Source: Adiantum capillus-veneris (Eukaryota; Streptophyta; Polypodiopsida; Polypodiales; Pteridaceae). From it: DNA of 64,000 bases. The position numbers and the translations under genes were made by a program. The stretch lies in contig CM043963.1 in the NCBI GenBank assembly GCA_014529385.2, forward strand, positions 1,616,001-1,680,000. Reading direction: 5' to 3'. The notes beneath the pieces were generated by a model. It did not search any database, had not been told where the DNA came from, and saw nothing but the letters and a program-made list of their open reading frames with translations. Of the stretch, positions 20,979 through 32,100 are shown in pieces. Each line of letters opens with the position of its first letter. Position 1 is the stretch's first letter.

Positions 20979-21221
20979 TGTGAGTGCGTGGATGCGGTGC
21001 GTGTGCATAGAGAGTGCGAAGGGGAGGGAGGGACAGAGAGAGCACGATAGAGGATGTGGGGTGGAGCTCCCAAATCTCACTGTGTGAGCACCATGTGAGA
21101 ATGTGAGTGAGAGCTCCTTATTCTTTGTATGTATAAAGAATAAGGAAATAAATGTGGGCACTTGGACACTGGACGATGGACATGGGAAAAGCACGGTGAG
21201 GCACACCGCCTTTACCTAACA
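20979..21221 (-). repeat. CoF 5' LTR
   Basis: Read on the minus strand from TGTTAGGTAAAGG (21221) to ...CGCACTCACA (20979), about 243 bases. The direct target repeat gatgc follows at 21222-21226. Confidence 0.88.
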
Positions 21222-21226
21222 GATGC

Positions 21227-22262
21227 CTGCGGCATAATCATTGAAAGGGTTATTGATTTCCAAAAGATCTTTTTGAATATCCAATCCTAGGGCCACTAGA
21301 TTTTCCCCATCAGAATTTATTGCACTAGTTTCTCCTAGTGCTTGAAATTGAATTTTTTTAATGTTGATTGTTTATTCAATCGATCATCTATCCGAACAAT
21401 TTCCTACTCTGACCTATATATTCTCAATGATCCCAACAGCCTAGTCCACCCTATGGTCAGCCATTCTCACTCTAAATGGTGCTGGCTTCATTTCAATAAT
21501 CCCCACCAACTTCTTCCTCAAATGCTCGCTGAGGATATTCACTCCAACTCAACCATCCAAAATGACCCAAAACAATGGTTCCCATTGTTTTTGAAGCTTG
21601 TAATCTATCTAGATCATTGGAACCTCATCGCCCCAAATGGCTGCCAAATCCACTGCTTTGTCTTCTACTTCAACTTTTCTCTTTTTGCATAAACTTTGTG
21701 GCCTTTGGCAATGTACGTTTGATGTCATCCAGTTCTACTGTCAACTTTTGGACGCGTTCAGAAACCTTCATGTAGAGATCATCTTGTTTAGTGCCGAGGT
21801 GCTACTATCTAAACCAGAAGACTTCTCCTCTTCAATATCTTCACAGTTCCATCGCATTCTTTCTTGTATGGTTGTTGGCTGGCTCTGTGATGAATCATGT
21901 GGTTGATTTCTCATCAAACCAATGGTTCTAGCTTTGGCCAAGTCTTCTCTGACTTGCCGTGTCTCATTTACTAGACCTTCTATCGTAGCGATCATGGAAT
22001 CCTTGAGGCTAGATGCTATCTTCTCCTTCTGGAGTTTTGAAGACTGGGGTGGTAGCTTCTGAATTGTGCAAGCTTCATGACACATTGATTGTTCTGGCAG
22101 CTTCTTGGATTAAATTTTGGTAATCTTTGCTTCAAGCTCCCTTTGCTCTTGCCATTTGTCCACTACTTTCTCCTTGCCCTTAGCCTTCTAGATCGCTTGT
22201 TGCTGCTCCCATTTCCTAGCCTAAGCATTCTACTTGCACCCCTTGTTGAATGACCAACATGG
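21227..22262 (-). pseudogene. GyD gag end and protease remnant
   Basis: On the minus strand a Lys/Glu-rich Gag C-terminus (about 21768-22200) precedes a protease-like segment. That segment reads Val-Ile-Leu-Asp-Gly-stop-Val-Gly-Val-Asn-Ile-Leu near 21545-21575, then Lys-Pro-Ala-Pro-Phe-Arg-Val-Arg-Met-Ala-Asp near 21470. The active site is thus also of an Asp-Gly-x-Val-Gly type rather than Asp-Thr-Gly. Several stops break it. It ends at the CoF target duplication and continues into the RT part at 18009. Confidence 0.65.
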
Positions 22263-22264
22263 GG

Positions 22265-22600
22265 TTAAGAAAGGTAGTTTTGGAATCCTTTTTCCTTCAA
22301 TGATGAGTTCAAGAGGGTAAATTCTCTTATTGGATAAGAAAATTCAAGATTTTGGTAGTCTATCAAAATTATATCATCAAAATATCTGAAAGAGTAAGCA
22401 AGATCTTCCAATTTCTCCTTATTGAGGGGCGACAATAGAATTTTATTAAGGTAATTATACTCAAGGGCATGAAGATAGAGATTCCACCATATGGGTGAGC
22501 ATGCTAGTCCCATTGGAATTCCATTTGTTTGCTTGTAGAAAGAATGGTAACATTGATGTACATATGGTTTATACTTTGCTTTAGATCAAACCCCTTGTTG
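22265..22600 (-). mobile_element. Penelope-like reverse transcriptase fragment
   Basis: The minus strand encodes Phe-Tyr-Lys-Gln-Thr-Asn-Gly-Ile-Pro-Met-Gly-Leu-Ala-Cys-Ser-Pro (22480-22540), Asn-Leu-Tyr-Leu-His-Ala-Leu-Glu, and then Phe-Arg-Tyr-Phe-Asp-Asp-Ile (about 22370-22390). The G-I-P-M-G ... S-P ... N-L-Y ... E and R-Y-[IF]-D-D order is that of Penelope-like or group-II-intron-like RTs, not of gypsy, copia or L1 elements. Only about 110 codons remain, without the GIY-YIG endonuclease. It abuts the GyB LTR on one side and GyD on the other. Confidence 0.55.
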
Positions 22601-22612
22601 GGAGTAAGAGGG

Positions 22613-23525
22613 TGTTAGCAGCAAGCTAACGCGGACACCATTTTTCGGAGTTCTCCTTGTAAAATAATTATTATTTTAATAAATTGGGAATATTGTAACT
22701 CCTATTTCTTGGTAAACTTTGTAATTAATGAGCTGGGGCTACAAGCTTCCAGATTGTATCAGCAAGTCAATTCCCAGCTTTGGTAGAACTTTAGATTATT
22801 AGTTTTGACACTCAAAAACCTTGGCTAAGGTATAAAAGACAATTTTTGTAAGTTTTTTGAATAAGAAATACACAACGTGAGCTAACGTCGCTCACTTTTC
22901 TCCTTCTTGCGCTTCCTACTCCCTCCCCGGTTGTCACATTGCGATTGCGTTTGTTGCATTGCAACCCCGCAGGTAAGAGCTCTATGCATTGACGTAAGCC
23001 ATTCACAGTATTTTGTAGCTTTTGGCATCGCCGATCTGTGGCCTAATTTCATCATAACTAGGAATTTTCACTTTTAAATCAAAAACTAAGCATAGGCGGG
23101 GTATTGGGACATCATTGCTAAGCATTTAGATGCACTCTGGGTCGAAAACGACTAGGTCAAAAATCCACTGCTATTAAACAACGTGATTTTGTAACTTGAC
23201 CTAAAGTGGGATTTGAGGCTATAGGCCTGTGCACTTAGGTCTTATAAACTTGTCCTAGAAGTTTTGTTATGTTTGGATGTCATTTGATGCTGTAACGAAC
23301 GTGATTTTCATGCCGATGAGCGATTGGCTTTTGGTGATTTCAGTCACTTGAGTTTAGCTTGAGTTAGATGCGAGTTGTTAGTTGTTTTTCGAGAGATTGA
23401 CAACCTCTTGTAGCCTCTATGCACTAGTCGAGTCAGATTTGTCCATGGTTTGACAAATTAATCGTGGTTCTCGCTAATACTGCAAACAATAAGATCGGAT
23501 GATGAGGTTAGACATGCATCCCACA
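22613..23525 (+). repeat. GyB 5' LTR
   Basis: The LTR starts TGTTAGCAGC and ends CATCCCACA, 913 bases, two bases before the primer site. A TATAAAAG box lies at 22831-22838 with AATAAG-type signals near 22860. No second copy occurs in the window, so age cannot be read from LTR divergence. Confidence 0.8.
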
Positions 23526-23527
23526 TT

Positions 23528-23545
23528 TGACGCCACTGCCGGGGA
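23528..23545 (+). promoter_or_regulatory. GyB primer-binding site (tRNA-Asp type)
   Basis: TGACGCCACTGCCGGGGA differs at a few positions from the GyA2 site TGGCGCCGCTGCCGGGGA. Both are complementary to the 3' end of plant tRNA-Asp, as in several plant Ty3 lineages. Confidence 0.8.
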
Positions 23546-24618
23546 TTGAAGAGACCTAAACTAGGGAAAAACACGAGCGTCTTGTGTAGTTGTCCTTTAA
23601 CTTCCTCTAGGTTCGCCTAGAGTTCAAAACTTTCTTTTAGAAACCGCATAGCTTAAGATGGTCGTCTTTTGCTGTATAGAGGTAGCTTGGAAGTAATCGT
23701 ACTTGCTGAGTAACTTTAGGACTGTCGGATTGTAGATTTAGATTAGGAATTAGAGAATGATTGGACGAGACAAGTCTTAAGATCAAGACTCTGAAAAACA
23801 TAATCCACAACCCCATTGCATGAGAAACTAAGAGTAGGGTAAGTAGGATCCGAGGTGGATTTCAAAACGTTGCTCTCTCTGAAAAGAATTAAGTGTGAGT
23901 GTTCTATTAAGTTGCAGAATTTCAGGTCTACGGCTAGAAAGAGCTTGAAAAGACTCGAATTCACTCAATCCGACTGGAGAGTAAGCCTAAGAGTTGTCCG
24001 AACCAGTGGGTAAGCTCAAAGACACTTTGAGGTAAAAATTTCAAGAAGTTGACCAAAACTCAAATTATTTACTTTTTCTTGACATTTAAGCCAAATTAAG
24101 TTTTTCTTGACATTTAAGCCAAATTAAGTTTTTCTTGACATTTAAGCCAAATTAAGTTTTGACTTGATGTATAGGCTTGAAAAACATCATAAAAAGACTG
24201 TCTTTGAGAAAATTGCAAAAAAGTGTTCATTTCAAGCCTCAAGTTAATAATCATGATTATTAACTTTCTGCTCTAAATTGGCCAAGGTTCATACCATTGA
24301 CTCATTGCATGTGTACAAACAACTTTTGTAAAGGCCCAAAAGATTTGGATCACTGAACTGACAAAGAACAGGGTAAGAACTAAAGTTTGTACTGACTTTT
24401 TGAATCTTGCTTGTAAATTGGGGAGAAATTTATCCAAACTTGTTGAAAATTGATCCATAGGCTTATATTGATGTGATAAACATGTGTACATGCTCAGTTG
24501 ACAAAAAAATTGTCAAATATAAATAATCGCGATAATTTACATCTGTCCTGTTTTTGAACTTTTTTGACCAAGTTGGTATACCACTAGCTTTACCATGTTG
24601 TAATAAGCCCACAAACCA
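23546..24618 (+). other. GyB leader, left part
   Basis: Non-coding leader between primer site and the CACTA insertion. It contains a 28-base tandem repeat (24071-24154) and the first two and a half units of a diverged ~280-base repeat. It continues at 41574 after the CACTA element. Confidence 0.75.
24071..24154 (+). repeat. 28-bp tandem repeat, 3 units
   Basis: Three consecutive copies of a 28-base unit with the core TTCTTGACATTTAAGCC. The second and third are identical; the first has one difference. A truncated fourth start follows. Confidence 0.9.
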
Positions 24619-24654
24619 CACTACAAGAGGTTGTGTGCTCTTGTGACGCTGTTA

Positions 24655-24880
24655 GCGACGGAAATACACTGGGTTTTTATAACCCCCGGCGTCGCTAAAA
24701 CCGTCGCTACGATCGTCGCTACGATCGTCGCTACGAGAGCGTTGCTATATGCATCGCTATAGGCGTCGCTATAAGCGTCGCTATATAGCGACGGTCATAG
24801 CGACGGTTATAGCGACGTTTACACAGAAGACTATAGCGACGCTACAGAGCCATAAATAGCGACGGTTATAGCGACGCCCG
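24655..24880. repeat. Left subterminal repeat array of the CACTA element
   Basis: Thirteen perfect CGTCGCT heptamers (seven of them on the opposite strand as AGCGACG) plus degenerate copies lie within 225 bases of the terminus. In En/Spm such subterminal motifs bind the TNPA-type protein; that role is inferred here. The array can also fold back because motifs change orientation at about 24785. Confidence 0.88.
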
Positions 24881-25257
24881 AGAGAATTTTTTTTTGGTGA
24901 CAGGGCATTGAATGCCCTGCCACCCATCAACCATATTGTACTTGATTCACTTTTTAAAAAAAGTGCAAGGGTAGATAATAGACCCAAAATAGTCACCCAC
25001 AAGACGCATTGTTTGCAAAATTGACAAGCGTAAAATTGACAATTGTAAACATCATAGGCAAAATGAATTGATTGGCAAATGTAATAATGACAATTGTACA
25101 ACATCATAGGCATAAAGAATTGATTGGCAAAAGGAACTGCGGTGACAAATGTAATAATATACATGGTTCAAAAAGACGTATAAAATCCGTCTCATGATAC
25201 ATAAGCTATGAGAAACCCTAAACTAATGCTATCTAGCTACGGCTATGCTGACGTCGT
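24881..25257 (-). other. CACTA 3' untranslated region
   Basis: Non-coding stretch between the Transposase_24-type gene stop and the left subterminal array. It contains two imperfect direct repeats (near 25020-25060 and 25080-25120) with the words ATTGACAATTGTA/AATGACAATTGTA and CATCATAGGC. No other feature seen. Confidence 0.6.
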
Positions 25258-26567
25258 CTAGTCAGACGTCTCATCGCGTCCAAGCGGCGTATCTGTCGGA
25301 TTCTGCAAAAAAAGACAATAAGACAGCTTTCAGTAAGTATAAACATATAACGACATTTATAAAACAATACAAAAAATAGAAAAGAGTAAACCCTTATACT
25401 AACCATGCCGCCGCGAGAACTCAGAATGTCCATCAGGGCGTTTAAGCCCTTCCTGCTTGCGTACTCGCGCTCGTACGGTGTGGGATCACGTGCTGTCATC
25501 GACCACTGTCAAAACATACAAAGATTTCATTATGTTAGAATTAAAAAACTCATAAACCCTAAACTATCGAACATAAAGAGCAATGTGAAAACACTTACAA
25601 AATCGGCCTCAAATGATGCCCATCCACCGCTCCCCAAGTGGTGCGAGCTCCCTGCCTCTACTTGCGCTCTGGCTGCATCCTTTTGTTGCTTCCACTTGTC
25701 GGGATTCTCGCGCGCTGCTTTCTTCGCATTCTTCCAATCTTCTTTGGCCAGCCAATCTGGCCTGTTCCACCCATTCTTGATTGCTTTTTGCACTTCGAAA
25801 CGCTTGTGTTTGCAGTATTCGCGCATTTGAATCTTCATCAGGTCTTCATTGAAGCGCTGATCCCGTGTTGGAACGGGAAACTCATCATGAAGTATGCTGA
25901 TGACTCTGTTTTTTAAATCACTTGGTACTTCACTCCATTTGTTTAGTATGTAGTGTCTAAATAGCTGAGAGCAAAGACCACGCATGCGCGAGATCACCTT
26001 CTTGCCGTCATCATCCATGATGATGCCGCCGCTGAAGTCGACGGAGTAAGGCAAGCCCTCTGGCCGGTGACGCGTGAACCTGGGTGTCCCGACAGGGGTC
26101 TCTAGCGGCGTGTCGATGGGGGTACGGACGTCAGGTGTCTCCACCGGCGTCTGGGCCCCAAAGCGAGGAGTGTCGAGTGGGGTGGCTCCTGGCGGAGTAG
26201 GTAGAGGTGTGTAGCTGCTAGGAATAGTCAGCCGCGCAAAACCTGGCGTAGATGGTGATGCTGTGGCTGGTGTGGGGGCGGGCAAAGAAGGGGAGGGTAA
26301 AGAGCCTCGTCGAACACGAGGCGGTGTGGAGGCATCGACGGCGGAATCCCCACAACAACCGCCACCGCCACCACTAGAGCGCCGGTGTCTAGACGAGTGT
26401 GAAGATCGTCTCGTCGACGCCGAAGCTTCGGAGCACGCCGAATGCTCCGAAAGAGAGGGAGATGCGGATGGAGTAGGAACGCGCGATGATGCGCCAGAGC
26501 GATGACGCTCCACGTACCACTGTCTCTGCTGCGGTGACAAAGAAGAAAGAAACTCCTCATCATCCAT
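25258..26567 (-). CDS. TNPA-like protein with Transposase_24 domain, 3 exons, intact frame
   Basis: In En/Spm elements the second gene encodes the accessory DNA-binding protein needed with the transposase. I join exons 26567-25599, 25505-25404 and 25302-25258; the introns have GTAAGT/CAG and GTTAGT/CAG borders and all junctions are in phase 0, giving 371 codons without internal stop. The N-terminus is Ser/Arg/Pro-rich with Thr-Pro-rich repeats (about residues 80-170). The C-terminal half has the Trp-x-x-Val-Pro-x3-Lys ... Trp-x6-Trp ... Gly-Ser-x3-His-x-Gly-Ser-Gly-Gly pattern of plant Transposase_24 proteins (PF03004 type). A possible acceptor just upstream of the ATG suggests a 5' non-coding exon. 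Confidence 0.8.
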
Positions 26568-26817
26568 ACCTGCATTAAACACACGAATATTTAAACTTAA
26601 TATTGAATGAATACAGTAGACAATGACGCAAAGACCATTAAATACAATGACGTAATGACGCATATAAATACAATGACGCAATGAATTGAGTGATAGAAGA
26701 GGCAAGTCGAAAACTTAGAATTTTCAATCAAAGATGTGAGCGCGAGTAGAAAAGAGCATTATACACCATGGAAGGTACTTAGAGAGCCAGAGCTTTTACA
26801 ACACGGAGCAAAATTGT
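26568..26817 (-). other. CACTA intergenic spacer between the two transposon genes
   Basis: About 250 bases from the end of the transposase gene (TGA 26818-26820) to the TNPA-like ATG. It contains several TGACG words (26622-26672). In En/Spm both products come from one transcript by alternative splicing, so this could be intronic; the sequence does not decide. Confidence 0.5.
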
Positions 26818-26916
26818 TCAAATATAATATTTGTGGCTTGAAGAGATCTCTCTCTCATCCTCGCATAACTCAGCATAACTTCCTATATCTATATAGAGCT
26901 CTCCGTTTAAACACAT

Positions 26917-27492
26917 TGTGCGCTCCTTGCCGCACTGTCGAAGCAAGGGACTTGCCAATACACCGTGTGCGAGCCACAAATGGCTCCAAGCACACAACAA
27001 GCCTAAACTAGCAAGCTCAAGAGAGCAAAGGGTGTGTCACTCACCGCTCTACGCTCGCCTTCGTGGTGGATTCCTCGCCGCGATGAAGAAGAAGCTGCAG
27101 TCGTGCCGCGCTCAACCGCTTCGCCGCCGTCGTGCCTTCGTAATGCTCGATCGCACACACACTCTCCCTCTCTCTCTCTCTCACACACACACACGCACAC
27201 AAGGAGGTGAAGAAGAAGAAGATGGAGATGGAGATGGAGCAAGAGAACTCTTCTATTGCACAAATGAGAGAATGAGTAAAAATTAGGTTTAGTTGGCTTT
27301 TATAGGAGCTCACCCCATTCACACTTGGGCGCGCATGCTTAGCCAACTAACCCCTTGAATGTCCCAGTTAAAGTGCGCCTCTCATCGGCGATCACTCTAC
27401 CTTTCCCTATTGGTCCGACAAGCCCGGTGCCTGACTCTAACTAATACAGCGTTTATAGATCATAGGGTGTCCGTGTGCCGTGAGGGTTAACA
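26917..27492 (-). repeat. GyA2 3' LTR
   Basis: Read on the minus strand from TGTTAACCCTCACGG (27492) to ...GAGCGCACA (26917), 576 bases. It contains a TATAAAAGCC box at about 27297 and short CT/CA microsatellites. Confidence 0.92.
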
Positions 27493-27505
27493 TGTCCCCC
27501 TTCCT
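27493..27505 (-). promoter_or_regulatory. GyA2 polypurine tract
   Basis: On the minus strand AGGAAGGGGGACA lies immediately before the 3' LTR start, the standard plus-strand priming position. Confidence 0.8.
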
Positions 27506-29100
27506 GATGTAGATTTCGTCCTCGGAAGCTATTGAGTTGAAGCTGGTTCGTCGAGGTGGAAGAGCATTTGAGATGAATGTCCTTAGCCTTCTTTAGTCAC
27601 TGCAAAATCAAACAACATTGGCACAGTAATTGCATTCTCTTAAAAAGCATATGCAGTTTTAGGTAGACACATTGATTGGTCAAAGAATTTCAAACAATTT
27701 GGTAGCAATGAACATTAAATTGCAATGTAATCAAATGCATAAACAGATGTAAAGGTAGAAAATTAAACAAGTCTGGGGTCGCTAATTTGACGGTCGAAAG
27801 GCACTAGAGATCGAATATTAATACCATGGGTAAGCTTCTTAATTATCTGTGGTCAATTAAGTTGTTTAATCGCGAGAGCCAAGTATTGATGTTCGAGGGC
27901 TGACTAGAGGCTATATCTAGAAAACCTTGTAGTTAAGCTACCATAAAAGGAATTTCTCATGAAATCATCGCCTGACTGATTACTTTTTCTTTGACCCCCC
28001 CAAGTCTTTTCACATTGATTCAATTATGATGTGTGTGCTTATTTTGTATGCCTTGGGTTTTTTGCTTTTCAAGGAAAAGCGCCCACAATGGGAACCTCTA
28101 GGGCTCTAGTACCATAGACAATACATGTGAGTGAAGTACCAATTCAAGCCAGGATTTCTCTTCCAGCTTAAAATTTTACATTGTGGCACTTTGATTTTTT
28201 GTTTGTTCATTTTCAACATTTTAATTTTGTAGCTTTGGGGGGTCATATAACACTGTTACCCTCCCCAGGCTCATCACATTAGTAAACTCCTTTTATAATA
28301 CTTAAACTAAAGGTCACTAGGGTTAAGCCCACTAGAAAGCCCTAGTACATTTCATACAATGCTGCCTAAATCGGATTAAGAACCTAAGTAACCATTGCTT
28401 ATTAGGAAGGCATTCCCCATGGTATTAAGAGAAGATTTCTAATACCTAGCTTGGTCAAACTAGCTTAGTCGGACTGCTTGATTTTTAAACCTAGACAAGT
28501 GATTATGACAAAACATTACATTGAATTAAATGTTTGATACTAAGACAATGCGCTGAATATTATGCTACCAATCACAATCAAAGCAGACAAACATGGATGC
28601 AAAAAGATAAGGGCAATGCTAATGGATAAGAAACACCTGTTTGTGTTGATGGTCGCGCTTGATTTGAAGTGTGAACGAGAGAAAGGTTCCATGAAGGTCC
28701 AAATCCTATCAATAGCAACACGCTCCTGTACACACTATGAAACAAAAGGAATACCTCTAGGAGGCACATTAGTGGGAAAAGAGAACTTCGCTAATCACTC
28801 AACTCTAAAACAGAAACACTCCTATCGTACTAATCGTACCTACCCTCCATCACTCAAGTGATGAGGATCAAAGGTGTTTTATGGCATAGGTTTCTGTTTC
28901 ACTGTACCAGATGTGACATGTGTAGGTCTGAGTCAATGTTTTGACTTTTAATGTGTATACTCGTTTGCTAATTGCTCTTGCTCTTTTTTTTTTTTTTTGT
29001 GAGTATAAAGCTTTATATGTACATTCCCTAAGATTGGAGATTAAGAGGTCAAGGAGAAAGGTTGAGAGGAAAACAAATGAATGATGACTGTCAGCAAACA
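27506..29100 (-). other. GyA2 3' internal non-coding region
   Basis: About 1.6 kb between the polyprotein stop and the polypurine tract, conserved with GyA3 (58068-59675) and largely with GyA1. No convincing reading frame. The accessory frame of GyA1 is absent. A T-rich run at 28986-28999 and an internal purine tract (minus strand 29114-29101) are notable. Confidence 0.75.
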
Positions 29101-29114
29101 CTCCCCCCTTCCTT
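29101..29114 (-). promoter_or_regulatory. GyA2 internal polypurine tract-like motif
   Basis: On the minus strand AAGGAAGGGGGGAG followed by TGTTTGCTGACA directly after the polyprotein stop. It is conserved in sequence and position in all three GyA copies. Confidence 0.5.
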
Positions 29115-29121
29115 GGGTAGA

Positions 29122-32100
29122 TCATATCGTTTGAAATGGGCTTGTCACCCTTTGAAACCAATTGTTCCAGTTGGTAATAGGTGAGGATTTTTGCCAGTAG
29201 TTTTCTATTACCCTAGGTGCCTCGTCAAGCTGCAAGGGTGGTAAGGTACTCTCCCAGGATCGAACTTGAAGTGGTTCATCAGGTGATTCTTGAACACTGG
29301 GAGGTGTGGATTCTTTTGTAGCTTCATGGAGGTCCACTACTATAGATGGAGGCTGTGTAGAAGCTTTTACCTCTATGGATGTATTACATGAGGAGCTAGA
29401 AGCTTCATGGGACTCCCCCCTTCCTGAGCTAGGTGGAACAAATCGTTCTTTCTTTGGTACCCAAACTAGCTCGGGAGCGGGTGTGTAGCATTCTGTGATT
29501 TTTTTCTTTCCACGATCATTGATTTGTTTTGGAGCTATGGGATTGGGCTCACTTGGGTCAGGTGATAGGTAAGAGCACAATCTACGTTTTGGCACCCAGA
29601 TTTGATCATTTCCTTGATAGTAGCCTTGGGCTTCCAATAGTCGTTTAGGTATCCATCGCAACATTTGCTTACTTTTCTTGGAGCGAGTGGTACGTTTCTT
29701 ACAAGGCTTCTGTTTTTTTGCACTAGCTATGGTCACTAAAGAAGCTTTAGGGACCCACTTGTATGTTTTCTTCGTTACATTAGGATGAGTCTTGTCGGAA
29801 GCGATATGCATTGCTTGTAGCATATTTAAGGGTATAGGCATTTCAACCCCCTCAGGTGTTACCCAGGTCGTCCCCCTATTTCCCCAAGTGTCTATGGTTG
29901 AGGCTAGGTGGACCCAATCCACATTGTCTGATTCCGTCATACCCGGTAACACATCCATGTAAGGAGAATCTTGGCCAATGTCTGTATCCTTCTTACAAGT
30001 GTAACAATATTGTAGTGGGGCCGAGTGAACTGTGGTGTCAGAGCGATGATCAATAATGGTTTTACTCCCTAAGGGGTGTACCTTACCAGTCACCAAATCC
30101 ACTCTAAGGACAGAGTCTTGGAATTGCAAATAGACATGATTTTTAGACCAATCATGAACCATTTGTGCTTCCCTCATGAATGGTCGTCCTAAAATCATTT
30201 CATATGACATAAGGTGTTTAGAGAAATCCATTACAATGAACGTATGTCATACCTTGTGTCCTAGAACTTTGATCTTAAGATCCTTGAGCATCCCCATAGG
30301 TTTGGCTATGGTACCATTTGCCATCTTTACCACAATGTTAGTAACACTGAGGCGGGGTTTTCCCATGGATTCCCAACAATCTTTTGTAACGATGCTAACT
30401 CCCGCACCACCATCAAGAATTCCCTTTATAGTTAATCCCTTGGTAGTGATGGGTAGGGTCGCATTAGACTCATCGCCTTCAAAATACTGCCCTAATTCGT
30501 TAATGGGTACCTCGATCACAGACTCGTGTCCATCTAAGTCAAGTGATTGCACATGATTTTCCTCATCAATCATAATCGAGTCAGGCCTATTTGGTTGCGC
30601 AAACTGCGGTAATCCCGTTCGTAGCTCTCCGTTAAGGAATGCTCGAAGTGCAAGGAATAACTCAGGATCTCCATACAACTTTGCTATGATCGTGGTTCGG
30701 ACCTCAGAAGACATGAAGTCCACTAGTTTGGCAACATTCATTGGCATTTTGCAGGGTGTAGGTTCTTGACTAGGAACTGGTGAGGATGGAATCTCATATT
30801 CCTCAATGGGATCAGGTATTCCTTCGTTAAACATCCTTTCCAACAAGAAGGGTGTATGCTCACTTTCTGATGTCCCGTCCTCACTCCCTTCTTGGATGAT
30901 ACTAGATATGGCTAACGGTCTATGGTTCATGTGGGGTGGATGAACTTGCGTGGGAAACACTGTGTCATGAATTTTGACATGCATGGGTTCTGGTTCTAGT
31001 TTCCTTTGAGTCTCCTCCACTAAACCTCTTAGATGTTTCACCTGCTCAATCTCGTCTACTGGGTTTGGGTACGTCCCAATCTTCTTTTTATGATTTTTCC
31101 CTTTTTGCCCCTGCGGTTTATCTTGGGGGTCTTGGATTGGATTTGGAAACACTTGTGGTGTTTTCAGAGGCTCTTTATGGTTTTCTCTTATTCGGTTTTC
31201 ATTTGGTTCCATGTTACGGTTTTCTTTGTCGGTCTTTCCATTTGTGGTATTGGTTCTAGTCTCCATTGTCTCGACTGAATCTGAATCATCCTCGAGGTCA
31301 TTCATATACACGCGGTCATCTCCTGTTCCTATGTTTGTTTTGGAACTTGGCTTTGAATTTTCCGTATTCTGCGACTTCTTCCTTCGTGTCTTCTTTTTCT
31401 TTGCTTGGATAACTGACGCGGTATCTCTCTCTTCGAGGATATGGCCTGGCCCTTGAAGCATGGACCGTGTAATCGCATAAGCGGGTGCGACGGGTGGTAT
31501 TGGCGATGTCACACTAGCAATTTCGACCAAATTTAGGGGTGTGATTTTAGGCGCATTTGGGTTATAGGGGCATTGGGCAATCAAGTGATCTATGCCACAA
31601 CGATTACATGTGAGTATTGGCATTGCAGACGTGCTCCCTTGATTCATTTGGATCTGTGCAGCATTCTTTTGCAGCCTAATAGGGCACTCCGCTGCTCGAT
31701 GTGGTCCACCACACTCGTAGCATTGAAGAGGTGGCCTCCTAGCCTGGGTGTTGATATTTTGACCTCTGGATGCGAGAGCCGCTGCTTGATAAACCGGCTT
31801 GACTTGCCCCCAACAATCTTCCATGTAGTATATAGGACACTCTTCCAATGTATCAAGTCCGTAGGCAATACTAGTGTCTATTTCCTCCTCACAACCATCT
31901 GCATAAGCATTTGATGGCTCGCAACCCACTTGGTTCATAGGGGCGACTCTTGGATGCGGGGGCTGCGGTCCTAGCACAGGAGGTGGTAGCGGTGTAGCTT
32001 GTACAACATTTTGAGATCTAGGGACCATGTGTTGCGGTAGTTGCTCAACAGGTGGAGAAGGCATCAATACAGGAGCTCGAGGTGCATCCGTCCAGGCTAC

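Larger units (their letters stand above)
18015..21221 (-). mobile_element. CoF: complete non-autonomous copia element, 3.2 kb
   Basis: Two LTRs of about 245 bases (18015-18259 and 20979-21221) bound the element, and the 5-base sequence gatgc flanks it on both sides (18010-18014 and 21222-21226). A copia-type primer site lies next to the right LTR and a copia-type purine tract (AGTGGGAGAA) next to the left one, so orientation is minus. Internal coding is limited to a zinc knuckle, protease, pre-integrase start and RNase H end; most of integrase and RT is absent. It therefore depends on enzymes in trans. Confidence 0.88.
15942..22262 (-). mobile_element. GyD: older Ty3/gypsy element, interrupted by CoF
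   Basis: A minus-strand gypsy element whose gag end and protease lie at 21227-22262 and whose RT, RNase H and integrase lie at 15942-18009. The two parts are separated by the complete copia element CoF with a 5-base target duplication. The left side is cut in the integrase core by the CoE LTR. No LTR of GyD is visible in the window. It is heavily decayed and one of the oldest layers here. Confidence 0.82.

Noticed and set aside
25405-25830. Plus-strand 141-codon frame
   Set aside because: It is antisense to the TNPA-like gene, which has clear domain motifs and consistent splice sites.
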